Assembly (NCBI RefSeq): GCF_002105755.1
Contig: NZ_CP020821.1
Coordinates: forward strand, 2,170,001 to 2,234,000
Origin: Mycobacterium colombiense CECT 3035
GTDB lineage: Bacteria; Actinomycetota; Actinomycetes; Mycobacteriales; Mycobacteriaceae
Reading direction: 5' to 3'
Length of the DNA: 64,000 nucleotides
A program made the position numbers and the translations under genes. Below the pieces are notes generated by a model that saw nothing but the letters and a program-made list of their open reading frames with translations, had not been told where the DNA came from and made no database searches. Below are positions 53,495-61,737 of this stretch, piece after piece. Every line of letters begins with the position of its first letter. Positions within the stretch are counted from its first letter, which is position 1.

Positions 53495-54802
53495 TTAGGG
53501 CGCCGGTCCGGGCGGCGGCGGTTGCGGCAGCGGCAGCGGCAGCGGTCCGGGTGCGGGAACTGCGAGCCCGGGTGAAGGTGGCCCCTGGCAGCGAACGCTC
53601 GGCGGTTGGGGGGTGGCCCTGGTCACCTGGAAGTATTGGATATAGCAAGGATGGCCCAGCCCGACATTGGGCCGGATGTCCATGCCCGTGCCCCAGCCGG
53701 TGTTTGTCACCAGGTAGCGCACCGGGTAGTTCTTGGCCACGTCGGGCAGCGATCCGCAGCTCGGTTTGCCCCCAGGCCCGCCCCGTGCAGCGACGATTGG
53801 CAAATTGTCTGGGTACGCATAAGGGTCTTCGCCGAACATCAATGCGGAGTCGGTGATCAGGCTGTAGCCGTTAGCGCCACCGGTGGCGTTGTAACCGATG
53901 GTGTCAAGGAAATGCTTTGTTCCCACTAGCAGGCATGTGTATTCGGGGCTGTACTTCATCAGAAGGTTCGTGGTGGGCTCAAGGATGTTTACGGCACGAA
54001 TGAGGTTGTCTTCGTTGGGACCAATGGTATCGATACCGGACTGTGCGAGCCCAATAACATTGAGCAGCAAGGATTCCAGGGATTTTTCGTGGCCGGCCAC
54101 CGTCGCACTGGTTGTGCTGGCGGCATCGAGGGTAGCCAAAATGTTCTGCGCGGCCGCGCCGTAGGTATCGCTGAGCGCGCCCACGGCACGCCAGTCCTGC
54201 CGGATGATATCGCTGCGAGAGTTCACGGCCGTGAGCACCTCATTGCCGGCTGTGATCGCTTCACCGATCCGCTGCCCCTGGCCGCGCAGTCCCTCGGCGA
54301 GCGTGGTGAGTACCGCGTTCAGCTTGGACGGGTCAATCTGGTGCAGGAGGCCTACCAAATTCCCAAAGACAGTATTGACCTCAGTAGCGACGTTGCGAGA
54401 GTGCAACACATCACCCGCTGAAAGCCTTCGGGGACTAGGGTTTTCGGGATAAACCAGTTCGACGAATTTGTTGCCGAAAGCACTCGTGGCCTTGATTCGT
54501 GCCTCGACGTTGGCGGGAATATATTTAACCTGGTCCGAGTCGATCTGCAGCCTGAGACTCACCGGCTGCTTACCGCCGGAAATGGCCGCGACCTGTCCGA
54601 CATCGACTCCACGCAGCTTGACCTTGCTGCCCGCCTCCATCATCAGGCCGGCGCGGTCCGACGTAAGTGTTACCGGCACATAAGAATTGAACGATCGGTT
54701 GAATAGTGCCATACAGAGCACGATCGTCGCGACCACACCGACGACGAGGGCGGCGGTCCACCACGCCTGATGTATCCGGTACTCGCCAGGTTTACGTTTC
54801 AT
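53495..54802 (-). CDS. mceA: MceA-type substrate-binding protein of mce operon
   Basis: The 435-residue protein begins KRKPGEYRIHQAWWTAALVVGVVATIVLCMAL, with one transmembrane helix. Its Mce domain includes DRAGLMMEAGSKVKLRGVDVGQVAAI and DQVKYIPANVEARIKATSAFGNKFVEL. A long helix-rich middle and a Pro-rich end (PLPLPLPQPPPPGPAP) follow. The ATG at 54802 lies just after the second YrbE gene (stop 54807). It is first of the six Mce components. Confidence 0.88.
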   Translation of the reverse strand: MKRKPGEYRIHQAWWTAALVVGVVATIVLCMALFNRSFNSYVPVTLTSDRAGLMMEAGSKVKLRGVDVGQVAAISGGKQPVSLRLQIDSDQVKYIPANVEARIKATSAFGNKFVELVYPENPSPRRLSAGDVLHSRNVATEVNTVFGNLVGLLHQIDPSKLNAVLTTLAEGLRGQGQRIGEAITAGNEVLTAVNSRSDIIRQDWRAVGALSDTYGAAAQNILATLDAASTTSATVAGHEKSLESLLLNVIGLAQSGIDTIGPNEDNLIRAVNILEPTTNLLMKYSPEYTCLLVGTKHFLDTIGYNATGGANGYSLITDSALMFGEDPYAYPDNLPIVAARGGPGGKPSCGSLPDVAKNYPVRYLVTNTGWGTGMDIRPNVGLGHPCYIQYFQVTRATPQPPSVRCQGPPSPGLAVPAPGPLPLPLPQPPPPGPAP

Positions 54803-54806
54803 GACG

Positions 54807-55658
54807 TCATTCCGCGAGGTGAAAGTTGCCAGTGTGGCCGTAGATAGCCAATGAAGCGAACAGGATGACAAACACTGCGACGACCAATGAAGCGCGCACT
54901 GCGCGCCCGACCGCTTCACCCACGCCGGCCGGGCCTCCCGTGGCCGTGTATCCGTAATACGTGTGCACCAGCATCACCACGACGCCGGAGACGATCACTA
55001 GCAACACCGACCACAGCATGTCGGTGGGGTTCAAGAAGGTGTTGAAGTAGTGGCTGTAGACACCCGATGATTGTCCATACACCGCGACAACGGACTGAGA
55101 GGCTACGAAAGACGTCAGTAGCGCAACACAGTAAAGGGGTATCACTACCACCACGCCCGCGAGCACGCGTGAGGACGCCAGATAGGAAACCGACCGAACG
55201 CCCATCACCTCCAGGGCGTCGATCTCTTCGTTGATGCGCATGGCGCCCAGCTGCGCGGTCGCGCCGGCTCCGATGGTGGCCGCTAGGCCGACGGTGGCGA
55301 TCAACGGGCCGGAAAGGCGAACGTTGACATAGGCAGACACGAAGCCCACGAGGGCGTCAACGCCGACGTTCGCCAAGGCGTTGTACCCCTGAACCGCCAC
55401 AAGAGCACCAGCGGATAATGTCAAAAATCCGACGATTACCACCGTCCCGCCAACCAGGACCAATGCACCTGTGCCCAAAGCCATCTGGGCGATGAGACGC
55501 AATACCTCCACCTTGTAGTTGCGCAACGCGTCACTGGTGCTGCGCAGCGTACTGGCATAGAACTGTGTCTGCAGGCCGACAAGGTTCCACTCCGCCGCAA
55601 ACCTCTTGACTGACAGCGCAATACGCCCAAACAAGGGGCTGGGCACGGCATGGCTCAT
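54807..55658 (-). CDS. yrbEB: YrbE-type permease B of mce importer
   Basis: The 283-residue MlaE-like permease has about five membrane helices (MALGTGALVLVGGTVVIVGF, GPLIATVGLAATIGAGATA, LLVIVSGVVVMLV, ASLVVAVFVILFASLAI) and the conserved EEIDALEVMG loop, which couples to the MceG-type ATPase. That ATPase is not in this window and is usually encoded elsewhere in mycobacteria. It overlaps YrbE A by 4 bases. Confidence 0.92.
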   Translation of the reverse strand: MSHAVPSPLFGRIALSVKRFAAEWNLVGLQTQFYASTLRSTSDALRNYKVEVLRLIAQMALGTGALVLVGGTVVIVGFLTLSAGALVAVQGYNALANVGVDALVGFVSAYVNVRLSGPLIATVGLAATIGAGATAQLGAMRINEEIDALEVMGVRSVSYLASSRVLAGVVVVIPLYCVALLTSFVASQSVVAVYGQSSGVYSHYFNTFLNPTDMLWSVLLVIVSGVVVMLVHTYYGYTATGGPAGVGEAVGRAVRASLVVAVFVILFASLAIYGHTGNFHLAE

Positions 55659-56440
55659 TTCACGCTCACCTTGACCCCGACGGCGGTGGCGACGACGTCG
55701 ATGGCAAACAGCGCCATAAACGTGTAGACCACCGTTTCGTTGACCGCGTTACCGACGCCGGCTGGGCCGCCAGCCACGGTTGTGCCCTTGTAGCAGGCGA
55801 TCAAACTCGCCGCCAGTCCAAACAGAGTGGCCTTGACCATCGCGATGATGACGTCAGCCAGACCGACGATGAGGGTCAGACCGGCCACCCATGCCCCCGG
55901 CGTGACATGCTGAATGAACACCGAGAACCCAAACGAACCGGTCAGCCCGACCAGCGTCACCAACGCTGAAAGCATCAACGCGACAAGGGTGCCGGCCAGT
56001 ACCCGCGGCACGACCAGAGCCTGGATGGGGTCGATTCCCATCACCCGCATCGCGTCTAGTTCTTCGCGGATCGTGCGAGCGCCTAAGTCAGCACACATCG
56101 CGGTCGCTCCTGCCCCGGCCACGACTAGCACGGTGACAATCGGTCCGATCTGGTTGACCGTGCCAAGCGCGGCCCCGCTGCCTGAATAGTCGGCCGCGCC
56201 GATCTCGACAAGTAGCACGTTGAGGACGAACACCACCAAGGTGGTGAACGGGATCGACAGCAGCATCGTCGGCAGCAGCGATACCCGAGCCACGAACCAG
56301 GTCTGCGTGAGGAACTCGCGCAGAGCGAACGGCCGCCTAAAAACTGCCACGAACGTATCCAGGCTCATCGCGAAGAGTCCACCGACAGCGCGCACGGGCT
56401 TGCCGACGAGACCACGCGCAACGGAACTTAAGGCGGTCAA
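55655..56440 (-). CDS. yrbEA: YrbE-type permease A of mce importer
   Basis: The 261-residue MlaE-like permease has REELDAMRVMGIDPIQALVVPR as coupling loop and several membrane helices, including LLPTMLLSIPFTTLVVFVLNVLL and TLVALMLSALVTLVGLTGSFGF. It is the first gene of the operon. Together with YrbE B it forms the inner-membrane translocator on which the Mce tube sits. The gap to the divergent TetR (56441-56697) contains an inverted repeat. Confidence 0.92.
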   Translation of the reverse strand: MTALSSVARGLVGKPVRAVGGLFAMSLDTFVAVFRRPFALREFLTQTWFVARVSLLPTMLLSIPFTTLVVFVLNVLLVEIGAADYSGSGAALGTVNQIGPIVTVLVVAGAGATAMCADLGARTIREELDAMRVMGIDPIQALVVPRVLAGTLVALMLSALVTLVGLTGSFGFSVFIQHVTPGAWVAGLTLIVGLADVIIAMVKATLFGLAASLIACYKGTTVAGGPAGVGNAVNETVVYTFMALFAIDVVATAVGVKVSVK

Positions 56441-56514
56441 CCAGCACCTCCCTTACAGCGTATTGGACGTGGCAATAATTAACCCCGTCTTCAATCTCAG
56501 TGGGCGTATTCCAA

Positions 56515-56546
56515 GGCGACTGTGATCCTGAATACAAACAGTCGCC
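56515..56546. promoter_or_regulatory. Inverted repeat GGCGACTGT-N14-ACAGTCGCC before mce operon
   Basis: Perfect 9-base arms with a 14-base loop lie 75 bases upstream of the first YrbE gene, between it and the divergent TetR at 56698. It may be the operator of that TetR or an mRNA hairpin. The direct repeat GCGTATT occurs at about 56458 and 56504 as well. Confidence 0.45.
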
Positions 56547-56697
56547 GCTGAACGTTACACCACACAATTCCTGGGGAGCAACAGTTCGAGCGTCGGTTCC
56601 GATTGCCAGTTAGAGAGACCTAGTCGATACCAGGTGCTGTTTGCTGTTACTGCCAACAGCTGCCCCGATGCCGGCTTCTCTGAGGCTGAGCACTCGC

Positions 56698-57396
56698 ATG
56701 GCGCTGCGCGCCTATGACAGACTGTGCCACGTGACTCGCCGTCGATCGGCCGCCTCCCTGCCCAGTTACCGGCCGGTGCCCACGCGGGATCGGATCGAAG
56801 CGACGCGGCGAAAGATAACCGCAGCGGCGGTACACGCGTTCCGCGTCCGGGGGTACTCGGCGACCACAATGTCGACCGTTGCTGCGATTGCAGGAGTGTC
56901 GCCACGCACGCTTTATCGATATTTTGGCAGCAAAAGCGAACTATTCATGGCCACTATTGCAGAGGCCACGTCAGAATTTCTTTATCTGCTATCCATCGAA
57001 ATGCATAGCTTATCGCTACGTAATGCCATTATTGCGGCCTTTGAACACGCGCAAATCGATATCAACGAGGAAAGCCGCGAAATGATGCGCCTGGCCTCGG
57101 CCGACGAGAAGATCTGGCGGTTTTTCCTCGGCGCTACCGGGCGCATTCAACCCAAGCTTGCAGTGACGCTGCGGTCCGCGACACCCGGGCAACAAGGCGA
57201 AGGTTCGGCCGACGAGATGTTCTTCTACGACATCGCGGCGAGCGCCCTAACAGGCGCGATTGCCACCGCATACCGCCGGTGGGCAGTCACGCCCGGCTCG
57301 GAATTGCCCGAACTCGTCGCGGCAGCGATCGACATCGTTTTACCCATACTTCCGACGCACGCGCCACCGAGATACCCCGCGGGCAGCTCGTCATAA
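56698..57396 (+). CDS. TetR-family regulator divergent from mce operon
   Basis: The protein (232 residues from ATG 56698; a GTG at 56731 is equally possible) has HTH AAVHAFRVRGYSATTMSTVAAIAGVSPRTLYRYFGSKSELFMATIAE. The C-terminal domain includes SALTGAIATAYRRWAVTPGSELPELVAAAID, similar to TetR regulators with a WAV-T-P loop. Location opposite the yrbE-mce operon suggests local control of lipid import. The N-terminus is uncertain because neither start has a convincing ribosome binding site. Confidence 0.82.
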   Translation: MALRAYDRLCHVTRRRSAASLPSYRPVPTRDRIEATRRKITAAAVHAFRVRGYSATTMSTVAAIAGVSPRTLYRYFGSKSELFMATIAEATSEFLYLLSIEMHSLSLRNAIIAAFEHAQIDINEESREMMRLASADEKIWRFFLGATGRIQPKLAVTLRSATPGQQGEGSADEMFFYDIAASALTGAIATAYRRWAVTPGSELPELVAAAIDIVLPILPTHAPPRYPAGSSS

Positions 57397-57770
57397 GCAG
57401 TGAATAAATCTAACTGATTTTGCTCACGCTTCACATTTGCAGGTCATACCGTTTACTCGCCCAGCCAGACGGCAAACGCCCTAAGCCGTCCCGCGGCGAT
57501 GCCCACGTATTCCGGGCGGACAACTTGTTGGTGATTGGCTACCAAGCGACGCTTAAATGTATATCCATTTATCTACTTCCTGCGGTGGTGCCGAGAGGGG
57601 TCGGACAAGCTGCGCTCATGGTGATTGTGCCGCCACCGCGGGCGGACGACTTCACCACTCAGCCGGCCGGCCATCCCAGGTCGCAGTAATCGGTGGCTGA
57701 TCCCCTAAACGCGTCGCTCTCACGATCGTGGACCGCATCCAGTGACAACCTGGCCGCGTGCCGGCCCGTC
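57397..57770. other. Interval without a supported gene
   Basis: Some 374 bases lie between the ends of two facing TetR genes. It starts A/T-rich (GAATAAATCTAACTGATTTT). No open frame has a natural composition and no clear inverted repeat was found. Possibly it holds terminators for both genes. Confidence 0.4.
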
Positions 57771-58379
57771 CTACTCCCCTCCCCGGAGAGTGCACAGAAA
57801 CGTCGTTATGATGCGGCCTTGCGCTGCCGCCGACAGCGGTCGTTGGCCGCGAGAGGCGACAGACCTCATGAACACGACACCCACCAGCGCGTCGGACGCC
57901 CAACGGCAGTCAATGTGGGCTGGCAGCTCACCGTCGTCAACGGCACGTCGCAGGAGCCCCGAAAGCCGGGAGGCCGCCTTTGTCATCACCTTGTCCTGGT
58001 ATGCGGCGAACAGTTCGGGGTGCTTGGGAGCATCAGCCACAATTCGCATTTGGAGCGCCAGTAGGGTTGGGTCCATCAGTTCGACGATCCGCGCGACGAT
58101 CGCCTTCAGCTCGCCCTCGAACGGTGCCTCGGGATTGGGGCGTGGCCATTCCAGGATGCGCTCGACGGTCTCAAGGATCAGCGCATCACGCGTCGGCCAA
58201 CGCAGCAGCAAACTCGGACGGGCCACGCCTGAGCGTCGTGCCACGCTGCGCACACTGAAACCCTCGAACCCCGATTCGGCTAGCTCTATGGTCGCGGCCT
58301 GAAAGACGCGCTCTTCAACCGACGGGTCGCGCGGCCGGCCGCGCTGTTGCCCCTCATCGACGTAGGGCTTCGACGGCAT
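57771..58379 (-). CDS. TetR-family transcriptional regulator
   Basis: The 202-residue TetR has the HTH ATIELAESGFEGFSVRSVARRSGVARPSLLLRWPTRDALI, with RWPTR rather than the usual YFGSK turn, and a helical ligand domain. The ATG at 58379 (MPSKPYVDEGQQRGRPRDPS) is chosen for the typical GRPRDPS lead-in. It sits 25 bases beyond the stop of the FadD at 58405, on the same strand, so it may be co-transcribed with it. Confidence 0.85.
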   Translation of the reverse strand: MPSKPYVDEGQQRGRPRDPSVEERVFQAATIELAESGFEGFSVRSVARRSGVARPSLLLRWPTRDALILETVERILEWPRPNPEAPFEGELKAIVARIVELMDPTLLALQMRIVADAPKHPELFAAYQDKVMTKAASRLSGLLRRAVDDGELPAHIDCRWASDALVGVVFMRSVASRGQRPLSAAAQGRIITTFLCTLRGGE

Positions 58380-58404
58380 GGTGGCAACAGTACCGGCGGG
58401 GCGC

Positions 58405-59970
58405 CTAGTTACCATCGATCGCCCCGAACCATTCGACGATCGCAAACTTCTTCGGCTTGCCCGATGCGGTCATCGGTAGTTCGTCGACAAAACGCCAACT
58501 TGTTGGGCGCTTGTAACGCGCAAGGTGTCGCTCCACCCACGCCGAGAGTTCGTCCGCGGATACCGTCGCGCCCGTCCGGGGGACCACCGCCGCCGCGACG
58601 ATCTCCCCCCAATCCGAATCCGGCAACCCAACCACCGCCACTTCGGCCACTCTTGGATGAGACTCGATGACCTCCTCGACCTCGCGCGCGTAGATATTCT
58701 CCCCGCCGCGCACGATCATCTCCCGCAGCCGGCCATGGAAATACAGTCGCCCCTCGACATCCAGCGCCCCCAAATCTCCGGTGTGTAACCAACCTTCATC
58801 GTCGATGGCCTTGGACGTCGCATCCGGCAAGTTGAGATAACCGACCATTCTCACCGGCGTGCGCACGCAGATTTCGCCGATCTGGCCCACATCGGCGGGC
58901 GATCGCGTTGCCACGCCCAGTATTTGTATTTCGCGGTGCGGTAGGGCGCGACCGACCGTATGGGCCTTCATCCAAGCCGGATCGTCCAGGCGGGTCGCCG
59001 TGATCACGGGCGCTTCACTTTGCCCGTACATGACGGCCACCCGTGCCCCGAAGTGACTCTCGAGGCGTGACACCAAAGTCACCGGAATTGATGCTCCCCC
59101 AAGCATCAATACGCGGACATCGGGCAGCTTCACGTCAGCGAAGCTCGGATCGTCGAGGACTCTCGAATACATTGTTGGCACGCCCGCAAGGATCGTTGCG
59201 CGGCTCGATGCCGCGGCCTCGACGAACCCTTGAGCCGAGAATTCATTCATCATCACGTAGGTGGCACCGATGCGTGCGAGGGCGAGGGCGTGGGCAATCA
59301 ATGCCCCGACATGATGTAGCGCCGAAGGGCTGCAGCATGTCTCGTCGTCGCCCGGTTCGAGCGTGGCGATGAGTGTCGACGCGGCGTTTACACACGCGCG
59401 GTGCGCAAGCATCACGCCTTTGGGTGTTCCCGTTGTACCCGACGTGTACTGGATGACGAAGGTGCTCTGCGGTGCCACCGCGCCGATAGCACCGGTGGCC
59501 GATTGTGTCGCGGAAATCCAGTCGTCGACGTCCCAGAGGTGTTGGATATCAACGATGTTTAACCGAGCGACGGCCTCAAGTAGGTTGCGGCCGCGGTAGT
59601 CGCGCGCCGCCAGCACGATGCTTGCGCCGGAGTCCATGAGGATAGCCCGCACCTCTCGCTCCGTCAGGGCGGGATTGATCGGTACGAGCGGGCGACCCGA
59701 CAGGGCCACCGCCCACAGCGACAAGTACCAACCCTCGCTGTTGGGCGCGAAAATTGCGATGGGGGTGGGGTCGTCTGCCCGAAGTTGCGCGGCGCCTGAC
59801 GCCGCGCTGTCCCAGACCTGCTTCCATGTCAACGTTTTCAGGCCGGTCGGGGTTGGCCACCGAATTGCTGCGCGATCAGGCCAGCGATTCAGCGCCTGGG
59901 ACAGCAATGATCCCACCGTGGCCTCTTGCCACTGGGTTAATGCCTCGACGGACACACCATCGCTGATCAT
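58405..59970 (-). CDS. Acyl-CoA synthetase (AMP-binding), second
   Basis: The 521-residue enzyme has YTSGTTGTPKGV (about 178-189), YGQSEAP, hinge GWLHTGDLG with GRLREMIVRGGENIYAREVEEV, and the C-terminal Lys in TASGKPKK. It is a standard FadD-type ligase making an acyl-CoA with ATP. Genes across the divergent gap to 60080 and the mini-cluster beyond suggest it supplies the CoA ester degraded there. The ATG 59970 is chosen; no clear ribosome binding site is seen. Confidence 0.92.
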   Translation of the reverse strand: MISDGVSVEALTQWQEATVGSLLSQALNRWPDRAAIRWPTPTGLKTLTWKQVWDSAASGAAQLRADDPTPIAIFAPNSEGWYLSLWAVALSGRPLVPINPALTEREVRAILMDSGASIVLAARDYRGRNLLEAVARLNIVDIQHLWDVDDWISATQSATGAIGAVAPQSTFVIQYTSGTTGTPKGVMLAHRACVNAASTLIATLEPGDDETCCSPSALHHVGALIAHALALARIGATYVMMNEFSAQGFVEAAASSRATILAGVPTMYSRVLDDPSFADVKLPDVRVLMLGGASIPVTLVSRLESHFGARVAVMYGQSEAPVITATRLDDPAWMKAHTVGRALPHREIQILGVATRSPADVGQIGEICVRTPVRMVGYLNLPDATSKAIDDEGWLHTGDLGALDVEGRLYFHGRLREMIVRGGENIYAREVEEVIESHPRVAEVAVVGLPDSDWGEIVAAAVVPRTGATVSADELSAWVERHLARYKRPTSWRFVDELPMTASGKPKKFAIVEWFGAIDGN

Positions 59971-60079
59971 GAGCCGACGACCACTTGTATATAGTCCATA
60001 CTGGAACATATTATCGGCCAGTGTCCTTCGTCAATGAACCAAAAGCGGCCCGGTTTGTCGATGGTGGTTGCGCGCCCGG

Positions 60080-60571
60080 ATGCTGATTCCTGAACCGACG
60101 GCAGCAACCGCCGCAGATATGATGGCCATCCAGCAGTTGGCTGTCGGCTATGCAGAGGCCATCTCCCGCGGCGACATCGACGAAGCCGTACAGGTCTACG
60201 CGCCAGACGGGGTCTTGGCCTCGCCCACAACCGAAGACGCGGTCGGACACAGCGCGATCGCCGCGGTACTGAGAAGGACAACCGGTGATCTCGAACTGGT
60301 CTTTCAGACCGTCCATCTCGGACTGGTGTATGTCGACGGCGACCACGCGGCCGCCCGGTTCCCCATCACCGAGTGGGCCCGGCGGCGCGGCGACCAACGC
60401 CCCATTCAATTTCTCGGACTCTACGAGGATGATGCGGTACGGCTCACCGAGGGATGGCGATTCAGCCGCCGCCTGTTGGTGCCGCGAACTCTGGGCAGGC
60501 CGGACGGGCTGTCTGGCCGGATCGTCCCATACGACGGGCTGCGGCCGCCGAGCGCGTTCGGCGCGCCTTAG
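60080..60571 (+). CDS. SnoaL/NTF2-like protein
   Basis: The 163-residue protein has MMAIQQLAVGYAEAISRGDIDEAVQVYAPDGVL, then GHSAIAAVLRRTTGDLELVFQTVHLGLVYVDGDHAAARF, the usual SnoaL-like small domain. A C-terminal tail ends LRPPSAFGAP. A few residues of start uncertainty remain. It faces away from the FadD at 58405. Role unknown, perhaps isomerase or dehydratase-like. Confidence 0.75.
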   Translation: MLIPEPTAATAADMMAIQQLAVGYAEAISRGDIDEAVQVYAPDGVLASPTTEDAVGHSAIAAVLRRTTGDLELVFQTVHLGLVYVDGDHAAARFPITEWARRRGDQRPIQFLGLYEDDAVRLTEGWRFSRRLLVPRTLGRPDGLSGRIVPYDGLRPPSAFGAP

Positions 60572-60656
60572 TTGCTACCGCCTGCGACCCGCGCCGCCGG
60601 ACACCCGCACGGCATCGGTCGTGACTTTCATCGCCGCATCGGTGGCACCCGTGACT

Positions 60657-61115
60657 TCAGAAGACCAATCGGGTGACCACTTCGGCGACCGCGGCGGGCT
60701 TTTCGGAACCTTCTAACTCGATGGTATGGCGGACCGTCATATCCACGATGTTCTCAGCTGCCCGTTTCGTATCGATCACCTCGCAGCGGTCCCGGACGCG
60801 CGATCCCGCCGTAACCGGTGCCAGGAACCGAACTTTGTTCAGGCCGTAGTTGATGCCCATCTTGCGGTTGACGACGGAGTAGGTCTGTGTGCTCAGGACG
60901 GGTATCAGCGACAAGGTGAGAAATCCGTGCGCAATGGTCGTGCCATAGGGGCTTTCGGCGCTGGCCCGGTCGACGTCGATATGAATCCATTGCAGGTCCT
61001 CGGTGACCTCGGCGAATGCGTCGATGCGCTTCTGGTCGATTTCCTTCCATTCGCTGACGCCCAGCTCTTGACCGACCATGGCGATCGCATCGTCGATGCC
61101 GTTGATCACCTTCAC
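60657..61115 (-). CDS. MaoC-like enoyl-CoA hydratase
   Basis: The 152-residue hot-dog protein has VTEDLQWIHIDVDRA, with Asp-x4-His as in active R-hydratases, then GTTIAHGFLTLSLIPVLS and NRKMGINYGLNKVRFLAPVTAGSRV. It is a paralogue of the truncated protein at the start of the window. A GTG at 61115 is used because GGGGGAG lies just before it. It is divergent from the OB-fold gene at 61199 across a short palindrome. Confidence 0.88.
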   Translation of the reverse strand: MKVINGIDDAIAMVGQELGVSEWKEIDQKRIDAFAEVTEDLQWIHIDVDRASAESPYGTTIAHGFLTLSLIPVLSTQTYSVVNRKMGINYGLNKVRFLAPVTAGSRVRDRCEVIDTKRAAENIVDMTVRHTIELEGSEKPAAVAEVVTRLVF

Positions 61116-61149
61116 GTGCGACTCCCCCTCCAGGTACGGGTCAGTTATC

Positions 61150-61165
61150 TGTATAACTATATACA
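61150..61165. promoter_or_regulatory. Palindrome TGTATA-ACTA-TATACA between MaoC and OB-fold genes
   Basis: This perfect 6-4-6 inverted repeat lies centrally in the 83-base divergent gap. It may bind a TetR-type dimer or simply hold two overlapping -10 boxes. No exact second copy was found in the window. Confidence 0.45.
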
Positions 61166-61198
61166 TCACGAGTCCGGTACTAACGATGGGCGGCAGAT

Positions 61199-61624
61199 AT
61201 GAGTGCACTGATTGCGCAGGACTTGTTCCGGGTGGAGGGCGAACGGGCCGTGTTGCTCGGGTCCCGACGAACATCCGTTGGCGTGGTGAAGTTTCCCGCG
61301 GAGAGACCCGAGTTGTTCGATGCCAGGCCGGAAATACAGCGAGACATCGTTCCAGTCGAGTTGTCGACAACGGGAACCCTTTTCACGTATACGACGCAAG
61401 AGTTCGCGCCGCCTCTCCCCTACCGGGGCGACCGTTCGCCGGAGCATTTTCAGCCCTACATCGTCGGGTACATCGAGCTGCCGGAAGGACTACTCGTCGA
61501 GACGCTTATCGTCGGGGTCAACGCGGGTGATCTGCGGATCGGTCAACCGATGCGCTCCACCACCACCACGGTGCGATTCACCGACGGGCAGGACTACCTG
61601 ACGTACGCGTTCACGCCGGCGTAA
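61199..61624 (+). CDS. OB-fold (DUF35-like) protein lacking zinc-ribbon cysteines
   Basis: The 141-residue protein matches the DUF35/OB-fold layout: LLGSRRTSVGVVKFPAERPELF in place of the zinc ribbon, then GTLFTYTTQEFAPPLPY, YIVGYIELPEGLLVETLIV and a GQPM turn. No Cys is present at all, so the zinc ribbon is lost, while the OB-fold remains. It probably partners the thiolase at 61738, as DUF35 domains do. A GC-rich hairpin follows its stop. Confidence 0.78.
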   Translation: MSALIAQDLFRVEGERAVLLGSRRTSVGVVKFPAERPELFDARPEIQRDIVPVELSTTGTLFTYTTQEFAPPLPYRGDRSPEHFQPYIVGYIELPEGLLVETLIVGVNAGDLRIGQPMRSTTTTVRFTDGQDYLTYAFTPA

Positions 61625-61627
61625 GCG

Positions 61628-61646
61628 CCGGCCGGCTGCCGGCCGG
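61628..61646. terminator. GC-rich hairpin after OB-fold gene
   Basis: CCGGCCGG CTG CCGGCCGG can form an 8-base stem with a 3-base loop 3 bases after the stop. No T-run follows. It may terminate or attenuate before the thiolase gene, which has its own palindrome upstream. Confidence 0.4.
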
Positions 61647-61696
61647 ACTCCGATTCCAGTCCCGGCCTAGACCGCTGCAGCAAAATAGATATATAA

Positions 61697-61708
61697 TTAA
61701 CGTGTTAA
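61697..61708. promoter_or_regulatory. Palindrome TTAAC-GT-GTTAA before thiolase gene
   Basis: TTAACGTGTTAA is a perfect palindromic core AAC-N2-GTT, the core of the KstR operator (TnnAACnnGTTnnA), but the outer T and A are not matched. It lies 30 bases before the thiolase start. KstR or a related regulator might bind; this is tentative. Confidence 0.4.
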
Positions 61709-61737
61709 CGCTCGCAATGGAGGGTGCAGGGTTCGCC

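Noticed and set aside
29396..61165. TGTATATAG sequences at 29396, 59986 and (reverse) 61157 as a shared operator
   Set aside because: The second arms do not match between sites; they may simply be -10 promoter boxes.
61702..61737. GTG start for the thiolase at 61702
   Set aside because: It lies within the palindrome 61697-61708, and a good ribosome binding site precedes ATG 61738.
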